From IMG/VR virus record IMGVR_UViG_3300003323_000141, positions 1-41,063 of that record: DNA of 41,063 nt. One strand, 5' to 3'. The stretch is from a virus. Position numbers and translations under genes: made by a program. Shown here piece by piece: positions 25,211-31,679 of the stretch (positions are counted from its first letter, which is position 1; each line of letters starts with the position of its first letter). A model generated the notes under the pieces. That model was not told where the DNA came from. It searched no databases and worked only from the letters and a program-made list of their open reading frames with translations.

Positions 25211-25659
25211 TGAGCGCTACTGATCTATTTGGAGAGCAGATAAACGAAGAGTGCATTTTACCTGGAGTTAGCGAAGACCAAAAAACTAAGAAGAAACGCA
25301 AGAAAAATGGCAAATCCCCCACCGTCAGAACACTTGAGGAATTGCGCAGGAAGGGTGCAATTGCGGGAATCGTTGAGAGGTTCATTAAAGCGCCTGGAAA
25401 GGCAGGCGGAGGCTTCAGAAGCGACTTGTTTGGAGCGATTGACATTATCGCTATTCGGAACCGTCGCATTATCGGCATTCAGTGCAGCACAGCCACAAAC
25501 AGGGCGGCACACATCAAAAAGATCATGGCAGACCCGGAGACGCGATCGGCGCTGTGGCATTGGATGGACGCGGGCGGAGAGATTGAATTATGGTCATGGA
25601 AAAAAGACAGTAAAGGCAAGTGGAGTGTAGTTATAGACCCCCTGGAAAATTCGAAATGA
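25210..25659 (+). CDS. PD-(D/E)XK-like nuclease or resolvase-like protein
   Basis: 149 residues. The first 40 are lysine-rich, then the core RSDLFGAIDIIAIRNRRIIGIQCST carries the typical PD-(D/E)XK layout, where an aspartate (Asp in AIDIIAI) precedes a strand ending in IQC. The usual E-x-K is replaced by Q-C, so activity is unsure. It may be a VRR-Nuc or Holliday-junction-type enzyme. The gene overlaps the exonuclease stop and the next start by ATGA. Confidence 0.6.
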   Translation: MSATDLFGEQINEECILPGVSEDQKTKKKRKKNGKSPTVRTLEELRRKGAIAGIVERFIKAPGKAGGGFRSDLFGAIDIIAIRNRRIIGIQCSTATNRAAHIKKIMADPETRSALWHWMDAGGEIELWSWKKDSKGKWSVVIDPLENSK

Positions 25660-26081
25660 GCGCCTGGAGTGCAGAAGACGAAGAAGCTATCGGACGGCTG
25701 TTAATCGACTTAGTTGAAGAATGGACAGACAAAAAACTACCTCATGCGCCGAAGGTGCTTCGATTGTGCGAGCTATCGAAGAGGCAAGCAGAGGAGATAA
25801 TCAGGCTCCGTGTAAAGCTAGCAAAGGCGACAATGGAGCTAGAAGAATTCAGACAGGGGCAACAGATACTCCACTTATCAAGCAGTGGGGGAGTCCAGTG
25901 TGCTACAAAGTCAGAAGTGAACCCGCAAAGCCGGAATACTGCGTTAACCTTACCGTTAGGCCAAAAGGAGATTGTGAATGCTGGGAGTATACCAAAATCC
26001 GGAGATTGCTCGAAAAAGGAGGAGTGCGGACGATGTGTAAACATATCATCGCAGCACGGCGGCATCTTAGGGCAAGAATAG
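25656..26081 (+). CDS. Unknown early protein overlapping a SWIM-type gene
   Basis: 141 residues beginning by ATGA overlap on the nuclease-like gene. Residues 1-68 have good coding character (amphipathic helical, SAEDEEAIGRLLIDLVEE). The last 60 residues are read in a frame that looks random and overlap the next gene by 184 bases. The true C-terminus may therefore be elsewhere, by frameshift or sequence error. Family not recognised. Confidence 0.55.
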   Translation: MSAWSAEDEEAIGRLLIDLVEEWTDKKLPHAPKVLRLCELSKRQAEEIIRLRVKLAKATMELEEFRQGQQILHLSSSGGVQCATKSEVNPQSRNTALTLPLGQKEIVNAGSIPKSGDCSKKEECGRCVNISSQHGGILGQE

Positions 26082-26116
26082 CGAGCGGAGAATTTGACCA
26101 TATATTAACTGAATGA
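25898..26116 (+). CDS. SWIM-like zinc protein, small
   Basis: 72 residues from GTG 25898 (with GGGGGAG ending 4 bases upstream as ribosome site). It contains CECWEYTKI and CKHI about 20 residues apart, matching CxCx(n)CxH of a SWIM-type zinc site. The frame is open further upstream (ATG 25721), but that region overlaps the previous gene and does not look coding. It may be a separate gene or the C-terminus of the preceding gene after a -1 shift. The stop overlaps the next ATG. Confidence 0.6.
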   Translation: MCYKVRSEPAKPEYCVNLTVRPKGDCECWEYTKIRRLLEKGGVRTMCKHIIAARRHLRARIASGEFDHILTE

Positions 26117-26379
26117 ACCCGTATCAATTCCCTGAAGCGGACGAAACGATAAGTCCTGCGGATGATTTAAAGGCTGTGTGCGGAGCGATACCCTGCAAGA
26201 AGTCTATTATAACAGGAGGGGCATTTGATGGGGCTATTATGGTGCAAGTTGCGTACATGCCTACTGCGGAAGAATTAGAGAAGATTCAACAAGGCGAAGC
26301 TATTTACATTCAATTCATCGGAGGAGTTCCGATGCATAGCATAACTGCCGGTCAGCACGTTAGGTATGAGCAAAACTGA
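26113..26379 (+). CDS. Small unknown early protein
   Basis: 88 residues, started by ATGA overlap on the SWIM-like gene. It has a compact acidic/hydrophobic body, with the IMVQVAYMPTAEEL segment and no motif I recognise. The 3' end overlaps the next gene. Function unknown. Confidence 0.6.
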   Translation: MNPYQFPEADETISPADDLKAVCGAIPCKKSIITGGAFDGAIMVQVAYMPTAEELEKIQQGEAIYIQFIGGVPMHSITAGQHVRYEQN

Positions 26380-26557
26380 AGAAGGCTACAGGAGGCGCAT
26401 AGAAGCGAAGCTAGATAGATGCTGGATAGGCATTGCTCGCAATACACGGAGAGGCTTCCGGAACGTCGAGCCCGAGAGGGCTCACCACAGGAGAAGGCGT
26501 AGCGCGTGGGATAGGCAATATGAGAAGTGGGCAAATCGGCTTCCTTTGCCCTTTTGA
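26366..26557 (+). CDS. Small basic protein (tentative)
   Basis: 63 residues, strongly basic (RRRIEAK, RRGFRN, HHRRRR), starting by overlap on the preceding gene. The DNA also holds two hairpins: GAGCCC (26468-26473) with GGGCTC (26478-26483) around GAGA, and the terminator at 26529-26555, which covers the 3' end. It is therefore possible that this stretch is a leader or RNA rather than a gene. Confidence 0.4.
   Translation: MSKTEEGYRRRIEAKLDRCWIGIARNTRRGFRNVEPERAHHRRRRSAWDRQYEKWANRLPLPF
26529..26555 (+). terminator. Rho-independent terminator before initiator gene
   Basis: 7-bp stem GGGCAAA (26529-26535) with TTTGCCC (26545-26551), 9-base loop, followed by TTTT. It lies 26 bases before the ATG of the replication initiator, so it probably limits read-through into replication genes. 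Confidence 0.65.
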
Positions 26558-26580
26558 ATCCGAAGACAACAACTTAGACG

Positions 26581-27459
26581 ATGATCCGACACATTGAAGT
26601 AGCGAGGCGAGTAAACCCTTATGTGATGATTGATAAGCGCGTCCTTGAGGACACGCGGATCTCATATAAAGCGAAAGGGTTACTTGCTTACTTATTGAGC
26701 CGTCCTCCTGACTGGAAAGTAATGATGGAGGACTTGATTAACCGTAGCACGGACGGCAGAGAGGCCGTGCAGAGCGCTTTGAAGGAATTGGAGGCATGTG
26801 GTTACGCGCAGTTAGTTGCATGCGCTGGAGGTCAGGGGAACACGTTTGCTGGCAAGCGTTGGATAGTGGCGGAGAGTCCGGAGCTTCTGGAGAGTCCCGA
26901 CAAACGGGTTTCCCCTTCGTCGGGTTTCCCGACCGTCGGGAAATCAGCGACTACTAATAATGATCTTACTAAGAATGAAGTAACTAATAGCGAAGGCTTG
27001 TTGTTTGATCTTGGAGAAGAGCAAGGGATTCAGGTTGAGAAATCGACTACTCAGCAACCTAGAGAGAAGGGCGGACAATTTACCGCCAGCGGGAAAATCT
27101 TAGAGACACAGGCAGAGAAGATATACGCAGAGTATCCGCGCAAGCAGGATAAGACGGCTGCAATCAAAGCGATCGTTACGATTCTGAAGAAGGCGGAGTT
27201 TGGAGAGAACACGTTTACATATCTGCTTAGCAAGGTTAAGAGGTACGCGATTCTCCGGATGAGCAAGGAAATGCAATTCACGAAGAAGCCGGAGAACTTT
27301 TTCAAGGACGGAACTTACCTGGACGATGAAGAAGCATGGGCGGAATTACATCTCGGAAAGAAACCGCAGAACGGTACGGGTGCTAGCTATCAGCAACAGC
27401 AGCAACCGAAGCATAAGATCATGAGCGCTCAAGAAAGGAGGAATGCTGCCAATGTCTGA
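26581..27459 (+). CDS. Replication initiator-like protein (winged helix, lambda O-like arrangement)
   Basis: 292 residues. Residues 1-90 (VNPYVMIDKRVLEDTRISYKAK, then LLAYLLSRPPDWKV and the segment after DLINRS) match the winged-helix N-terminal domain of phage/plasmid replication initiators. The linker holds the iteron-like repeats at 26905-26943 and, downstream, palindrome copy 8 (read FTASGK). The C-terminus is charged, with helix-rich part (about 180-250), likely for helicase loading. The next gene is a DnaB-type helicase, as expected for an initiator/helicase pair. Confidence 0.75.
   Translation: MIRHIEVARRVNPYVMIDKRVLEDTRISYKAKGLLAYLLSRPPDWKVMMEDLINRSTDGREAVQSALKELEACGYAQLVACAGGQGNTFAGKRWIVAESPELLESPDKRVSPSSGFPTVGKSATTNNDLTKNEVTNSEGLLFDLGEEQGIQVEKSTTQQPREKGGQFTASGKILETQAEKIYAEYPRKQDKTAAIKAIVTILKKAEFGENTFTYLLSKVKRYAILRMSKEMQFTKKPENFFKDGTYLDDEEAWAELHLGKKPQNGTGASYQQQQQPKHKIMSAQERRNAANV
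26905..26995 (+). other. Candidate replication origin: iterons plus AT-rich stretch
   Basis: Three repeats start with CGGG at 26905, 26921 and 26937, exactly 16 bases apart; the first two share 13 of 16 bases. The second contains GTCGGGTTTCCCGAC (26919-26933), an inverted repeat. An A/T-rich stretch with few G/C bases follows from about 26945 to 26995. Lambda ori has the same layout, iterons then an AT-rich part inside the initiator gene. Confidence 0.5.
27080..27095. repeat. Dispersed palindrome, copy 8 (in frame)
   Basis: TTACCGCCAGCGGGAA, with the left-arm C-to-A variant. It is read in frame as part of FTASGK in the linker of the initiator gene, about 85 bases downstream of the candidate origin. 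Confidence 0.9.
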
Positions 27460-28771
27460 ATTGAGAACATTACCGATGTCTCTAGATACGGAAAAGGCGT
27501 TACTAGCATGCATGTTTAGAATGTCGGTGGACGCAATTGCTTCGCTGCCTATCACTAGCCGTTGCTTTTGGGGACACGGCACGCGGTTGATGTTTGAGGA
27601 AATGCTTAGCGTAAACGCAGACGGACTAGATCAAGACCTAGTGCTTTTGGTTAATCGACTACGCGAGTCCGGAAACCTTGAGAACATGGGTCCGGATAAC
27701 GCAGGGGCTGGACTATGCGCAGAGATCTACGGCCTGTCCGGGTATACGCTGAGCTTAGTGGGAGAATACTGCGAACAGCTTCAGGCGTTAGCCAAGCGCC
27801 GCGAAGCTATCGACACGATGCAGAGGGGGCTAGCTTTAGCTTATGATCCTGGCGCACGAATCGAAGAGACTATAAACAGCGTACAGGCTAAGCTAGCTGT
27901 AGCAGAAGAGGGCGCGGACAATGATTGTGTAAGCGCCGAAGTATTCAGCGAGTTCCTGAAGGAGATTGACAGCCGCGAGGCGGGGAAGGTACAGATGGGA
28001 TTTATGACTGGAGTTCCTGCGTGGGATCAATCCACGCGCGGAATTCCCAGGGGGCAAATGTACCTCATAGGGGCGCGCCCGAAAGTTGGCAAGACGGCTG
28101 CGATAGAGATAGCGATTGACACGATGACGGAATCAGGGGTTCCGATTCTGCTTATACAGCGAGACACGAACATAAAGACTATGATAGGCCGAATGGCGTG
28201 CAGGCGTGCGGGTGTGATATATGACAACTACGAAACCGGCTACGGTATGAGTAAGGAGAATTACCGTAGAGTTAGAGAGGAGGCGAGGAAGCTAGCGAAA
28301 CGGCAGAATCTAATTCGGATCTATGACCCGGTTAGGATGACTGCGGATGATTTGTTTAGCATAGCGCTTCGCGAGCAGAGGAAATCAGGTATTCAGGCGT
28401 TCTTCTTGGATCATTTTCAGACGTTAGACTATGACAAGAATAACCGAACAGAGGGACTTACGCTCGCAAGCTCAAGACTTCGGAGACTTATTAACCAAAC
28501 CGGAATAGCTGGAGTTATCATAGCGCAGCTAAAATCGGATGCTGACAAGGGGCGTCCACACAGCGGGCAGTTCAAATGGTGCGATCAGTTGTTTAGCGAC
28601 GCCGACAAGATTGCGCTAATGTGGAGCGAGGTAGATCCTAAGCTACTTAAGCCTCACGCTAGGCAAGAGGTTAACTGGACGATTGCGGATAGCCGAACAG
28701 GCGCGCCGTCCGATAACGTCATGTTATTTCATCGCGAGTACATGAACTTTGAGCACATGAAAGACTTATGA
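27452..28771 (+). CDS. Replicative DNA helicase, DnaB-type
   Basis: 439 residues from ATG 27452, which sits 10 bases after AGGAGG; the ATG at 27443 is too close to that site. Residues 1-150 form the N-terminal helical domain (LDTEKALLACMF). The RecA-type motor has Walker A GARPKVGKTA at about residue 207, Walker B AFFLDHF near 317, and DnaB-family motifs such as RDTNIKTMIGRMACRRAG (H2/H3-like region) and IIAQLKSDADKGRP before GQFKWCDQLFSDADKI. It unwinds DNA at the fork and follows an initiator gene. Confidence 0.9.
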   Translation: MSELRTLPMSLDTEKALLACMFRMSVDAIASLPITSRCFWGHGTRLMFEEMLSVNADGLDQDLVLLVNRLRESGNLENMGPDNAGAGLCAEIYGLSGYTLSLVGEYCEQLQALAKRREAIDTMQRGLALAYDPGARIEETINSVQAKLAVAEEGADNDCVSAEVFSEFLKEIDSREAGKVQMGFMTGVPAWDQSTRGIPRGQMYLIGARPKVGKTAAIEIAIDTMTESGVPILLIQRDTNIKTMIGRMACRRAGVIYDNYETGYGMSKENYRRVREEARKLAKRQNLIRIYDPVRMTADDLFSIALREQRKSGIQAFFLDHFQTLDYDKNNRTEGLTLASSRLRRLINQTGIAGVIIAQLKSDADKGRPHSGQFKWCDQLFSDADKIALMWSEVDPKLLKPHARQEVNWTIADSRTGAPSDNVMLFHREYMNFEHMKDL

Positions 28772-29190
28772 TAGAAGCATTTGAAGAGAAACAACCTGGA
28801 GATAGAGACAGAGAATTTAGAGAGCAGGCAACGCGAATGCTGTCAGCTATGTTTGAGGATTGGCCGAAGTGCGAAAGGTGCCATACTGAAATAAGCTTTA
28901 GTCAAATGAGGTTTTCCGGATACGAAGACAGAATTAGGAATCAATTTGTCATCCGACTGCGGATTGACTGCCATGGGCAGATATGGAAAGGTGAGTGCGA
29001 TTACGACAGTTACGAAAGGCCGGAGAAAGGCACTTCGCGCTTTCCTGCTGCTATATTCGACGCACAGGGCGCACCGTATAATGTAGATGTTCGGCAAACG
29101 ATGGCGAAAAAAACACCTGTAGTGCTGGACTGCCAAATGTTTCCTCCTTCCGTAGTGGTATCCAGGGCAATTACCTTGCGAGATGAGTAG
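28768..29190 (+). CDS. Unknown early protein with CxxC pair
   Basis: 140 residues, overlapping the helicase stop by ATGA. It has CERC near residue 33 and further cysteines later, suggesting a metal site, and beta-rich sequence in the middle (FVIRLRIDCHGQIWKGECDYD). Not recognised. Located between helicase and the end of the replication block. Confidence 0.6.
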   Translation: MIEAFEEKQPGDRDREFREQATRMLSAMFEDWPKCERCHTEISFSQMRFSGYEDRIRNQFVIRLRIDCHGQIWKGECDYDSYERPEKGTSRFPAAIFDAQGAPYNVDVRQTMAKKTPVVLDCQMFPPSVVVSRAITLRDE

Positions 29191-29503
29191 GCCAAAATAC
29201 AAGGAACCTCCGGAGCCGAAGACGCGGAGGGAAGCTATTGACGCGCTGTTCGGTCACCCGAAAGTGAGGAGCGCTCTTGTCCAGACCAATGAAAGCCTGG
29301 ACGTGAAACGCGAAAGAAAGATGGAGGGAGGCAACGCATTCAACGAGAGCCAGCACCGCAGGACTACCTTCCGCGTCTGTATATGGACTACGGAAGGAAA
29401 ATTCGGCGAGTGCGAGGATGAGGAGATGAGAGCGGCTCTGCATGGGGCAAAAAAGCTGGCGGGACTTTTCCCGCCAGCGGGAAAATCTAATGGAGGAGCT
29501 TGA
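29183..29503 (+). CDS. Unknown protein carrying palindrome copy 9
   Basis: 106 residues, starting within the end of the preceding gene. It has an N-terminal basic region and a small domain (FRVCIWTTEGKFGECED). The palindrome at 29468-29483 encodes FPPAGK near its C-terminus, after which only five residues remain. Without the palindrome, the protein would probably end near residue 94, so this copy could have been added to the 3' end. Confidence 0.6.
   Translation: MSRPKYKEPPEPKTRREAIDALFGHPKVRSALVQTNESLDVKRERKMEGGNAFNESQHRRTTFRVCIWTTEGKFGECEDEEMRAALHGAKKLAGLFPPAGKSNGGA
29468..29483. repeat. Dispersed palindrome, copy 9 (in frame)
   Basis: Perfect core and arms (29466-29485). It falls near the C-terminus of the small gene at 29183-29503 and is read as FPPAGK, just ahead of promoter P2 at 29550. 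Confidence 0.95.
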
Positions 29504-29555
29504 TTTTCAGGCACTTCCAAACAATCGCGAAAAAAACTTCAAAAAAGTCTTGTAG
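29490..29555 (+). CDS. Tiny ORF overlapping promoter P2 (tentative)
   Basis: 21 codons beginning with ATG 29490, just after the palindrome. It has a plausible ribosome-rich sequence only downstream of the start, and its 3' end coincides with the promoter -35 at 29550. It could be a leader peptide or chance. I list it only as a candidate. Confidence 0.25.
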   Translation: MEELDFQALPNNREKNFKKVL

Positions 29556-29577
29556 GGAATTCAAAAATCTCTACAGT
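29536..29577 (+). promoter_or_regulatory. Second promoter candidate (P2) with shared upstream motif
   Basis: ACTTCAAAAAAGTC at 29536-29549 followed by TTGTAG (29550-29555), a 16-base spacer and TACAGT (29572-29577). The upstream motif has the same distance to the -35-like hexamer as in P1 (14 bases from its first base). It lies just upstream of the structured RNA candidate. Confidence 0.6.
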
Positions 29578-29957
29578 GGGTCTCACAACAAGAGCGAGTC
29601 CGGCAGCGAAGCAAGCCCGGAGACCCCGCAAGTAAACGGCGGAACCTGGAGTGCCAAAGTGCACAGCAGTCCTAGAGACGCAGGGAAACAGTAACCGTAG
29701 GTCCAAACGACAGGTACAAGCGTGAGTCCCGAACGAAACACGGGGCACTGGAGAAGGGAGCGCAAAGCCAATACGGCGGGCGTATTTTCCAGGATAAATA
29801 AAACCGCGACAACTCAGAGCAAGAGCGCGGAAACATACGGGTGACACCCGGCAAGGAAAATGGAGGCGGGAGAAGTGGAAAGCGACAACAACAAAAAAGA
29901 CAACGATTTCAGTAGATACTCAGCGGGCGGCAAGCAACAAGCCGCCCGCTGCAATCT
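29578..29957 (+). ncRNA. Candidate structured noncoding RNA, about 380 nt
   Basis: No credible reading frame here, but many self-complementary elements lie in order: GGGTC 29578-29582 with GACCC 29622-29626; TCCGG 29599-29603 with CCGGA 29617-29621; AATACG 29770-29775 with CGTATT 29781-29786 (5-base loop); CCGCG 29804-29808 with CGCGG 29826-29830; CGGGT 29838-29842 with ACCCG 29846-29850; and CAGCGGGCGGC 29921-29931 with GCCGCCCGCTG 29941-29951. GAAAC occurs repeatedly. The promoter P2 precedes it and the final hairpin ends six bases before the next ATG. I recognise no known RNA family. Alternatively it is a long untranslated leader. Confidence 0.6.
29921..29951 (+). terminator. Hairpin directly before gene at 29958
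   Basis: 11-bp perfect stem CAGCGGGCGGC with GCCGCCCGCTG, 9-base loop, followed by CAATCT and the ATG. It has no T tract, so it may be a processing or translational element rather than a classic terminator. Confidence 0.5.
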
Positions 29958-30434
29958 ATGGAAAACACAACACAGAATAACTCAGCGGCAGAGAAGCAAG
30001 CCGCACTCCGCGAAGCAGCAGTTAGGGCCGTGCGCGAATACGCGGCGGACAAGATGATTGATCTAAAGGTGCATCAGCACATGACGCGTGGTAAGTTGCT
30101 TGCGGCGGCGAAAGCGGCGGCGACGGAAGGTATACAGGCGAGTGAGCGGCGCTATCCGATTGCGGCCTACGTAGCGGAGTGCTTGGAGCTTCGCAATGAA
30201 TCGTGCGATGTAATGCTTCCAGTGGAAGCTGCCATAGTGCTGAAAGCAGCAAGTGACGCAGGGCTGTTTGACGAAACGGGGACGTATATTTCGTGCGGCG
30301 GTGTAGATGTGCGCAATGACGGTCTGCTCGTATATCTTAAGCGCGACCCTGAATATCTTAAGAGCGAAGCCGGCAACGCTCACAGCAGGGTGGCGTCATA
30401 TAACAGCGTAGTGGAGTCGGTAGCTGCGCTGTAG
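29958..30434 (+). CDS. Unknown protein downstream of structured RNA
   Basis: 158 residues, rich in alanine and charged residues in the first 60 (AEKQAALREAAVRAVREYAAD). It continues with a domain containing SCDVMLPVEAAIVLKAASDAG, a pattern without family match. Start at ATG 29958 is preceded by the hairpin and no normal ribosome site. Possibly translated from the RNA upstream. Confidence 0.6.
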   Translation: MENTTQNNSAAEKQAALREAAVRAVREYAADKMIDLKVHQHMTRGKLLAAAKAAATEGIQASERRYPIAAYVAECLELRNESCDVMLPVEAAIVLKAASDAGLFDETGTYISCGGVDVRNDGLLVYLKRDPEYLKSEAGNAHSRVASYNSVVESVAAL

Positions 30435-30457
30435 TTTGCTGGGGTGTTACACAGCAC

Positions 30458-30488
30458 AACGCGCATTGGCTGCAAGTCAGTGCGCGTT
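30458..30488 (+). promoter_or_regulatory. Hairpin directly before gene at 30493
   Basis: 8-bp stem AACGCGCA (30458-30465) with TGCGCGTT (30481-30488), 15-base loop. It ends 4 bases before the ATG, so it would cover the place of a ribosome site. Candidate translational control element. Confidence 0.45.
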
Positions 30489-30492
30489 AGCT

Positions 30493-30942
30493 ATGGAGCA
30501 AACCAAAAATAACAAAAGCGCTACGGCAGCGAAGCAAGCCGGTTACCTGATCGTTTCAAAAGTAGATTTGGAGGTAATCGCGAGAGCGATTGCTAAGGAT
30601 GGGTATTCGAGCGTTAGTATACCTGTTGAGGTAATACAGGGCAGGGACGTTGCTGGGCGGGTTCAGGTGTCGATTGATTATACGGAGATTGTACGGCGCG
30701 GGTACGATATACGCGGGGTTGATCTGACAGGCGAAAAGCAGGCTCTGCGAGATTTCTATAATCTCAGCACGAACCGCGAACAGTGCGTCAAAACAATCTG
30801 CGAGCATTGGCCGGAGCACGCGGAGATGATCCGGGCCTATCACGAATCGCGCTCGAATCCGATTAGGATTACGTTACCTGACCGTCATTCGGTAGGTGGA
30901 CACAGGAGCACATGCGAAGAGTCCGTGTCTAGTAGTGAATAG
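30493..30942 (+). CDS. Unknown protein with alternating basic/hydrophobic domain
   Basis: 149 residues from ATG 30493; the frame is open upstream through the hairpin but no better start is visible. Residues 15-80 look like a small domain (VSKVDLEVIARAIAKDGYSSVSIPV). Not recognised. It has similar general composition to its upstream neighbour, but I see no clear homology. Confidence 0.55.
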   Translation: MEQTKNNKSATAAKQAGYLIVSKVDLEVIARAIAKDGYSSVSIPVEVIQGRDVAGRVQVSIDYTEIVRRGYDIRGVDLTGEKQALRDFYNLSTNREQCVKTICEHWPEHAEMIRAYHESRSNPIRITLPDRHSVGGHRSTCEESVSSSE

Positions 30943-30947
30943 ACGGC

Positions 30948-30973
30948 TAGCCGCTAGCTAACACTGGCGGCTA
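30948..30973 (+). promoter_or_regulatory. Hairpin directly before gene at 30980
   Basis: 7-bp stem TAGCCGC (30948-30954) with GCGGCTA (30967-30973), loop of 12, ending 6 bases before the ATG at 30980. Third example in 1.1 kb of a stem placed just before a start codon. Confidence 0.45.
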
Positions 30974-30979
30974 TGGTCT

Positions 30980-31675
30980 ATGCACAGCAAACCTGAAATA
31001 AACCACAACGGAGCAGCGCCGGAGCAAGCTGCGATATTCCTTTTTGAGAAAGGAGTGATAACATGCAGAAGGAACGGAGAAGAGATACGGGAAAGGGACT
31101 GGCCAGTACTCACCGAAGAGCAAGAGGAAGAGCTAAGGCGGTCGGGGAGTCTGACGCTCGGGGAGATCGCGAAGGTTACGGTTTACCCATCGCAGACACT
31201 TACGGCGGAATATGGTTTTGCGGTGTATAGCGTGGATACGGCGGACGTTCCGAAAATCGGCTACATGGCTGGAGCGCAGGTTATGCCAATCAAAGACGGC
31301 TCGCGGCCCGTGGTTACGATCCAGCGCGGCAGCGTAGCGGAGTCATTTATTCGCGTGCACGGAGTTGCAGCTAACCTGCTCGAAAAGAAACGGCTAGCAA
31401 AGCCGGATACAGCGCTTTTGAGCCTAGATGAAGCGCGGTGGAGAGTGTCGGCGCTCACTAATAAAGTGAAGGAGGCTAAGTCCAAGCGCAGCACTGCGGC
31501 AGGCTCGCTGCTGGACGCAGAGAAAAAGGTGAAGCTGCACCGCGCCGAAGTGGAGCGCCAAAATGCAATCCTGGACTCACTGCGTAAGGAGGCGCATACA
31601 ATGGCCGTTAGTGGGTTGTATGACGCTATAATCAACGGAAAGAATCATCTTATAAACCTCAGCCGCGACGTATAA
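30980..31675 (+). CDS. Unknown coiled-coil protein
   Basis: 231 residues. N-terminal acidic domain of about 120 residues, then a K/E-rich coiled coil (about 152-205) with leucine spacing. Not recognised. The following AAA+ gene begins 4 bases after the stop, so the two are probably made together and could interact. Confidence 0.6.
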   Translation: MHSKPEINHNGAAPEQAAIFLFEKGVITCRRNGEEIRERDWPVLTEEQEEELRRSGSLTLGEIAKVTVYPSQTLTAEYGFAVYSVDTADVPKIGYMAGAQVMPIKDGSRPVVTIQRGSVAESFIRVHGVAANLLEKKRLAKPDTALLSLDEARWRVSALTNKVKEAKSKRSTAAGSLLDAEKKVKLHRAEVERQNAILDSLRKEAHTMAVSGLYDAIINGKNHLINLSRDV

Positions 31676-31679
31676 GACT

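Noticed and set aside
29500-30057. Short ORFs at 29500-29694 and 29860-30057
   Set aside because: Random-looking proteins over a stretch with many stems; better explained as RNA and as a shadow of the gene at 29958.
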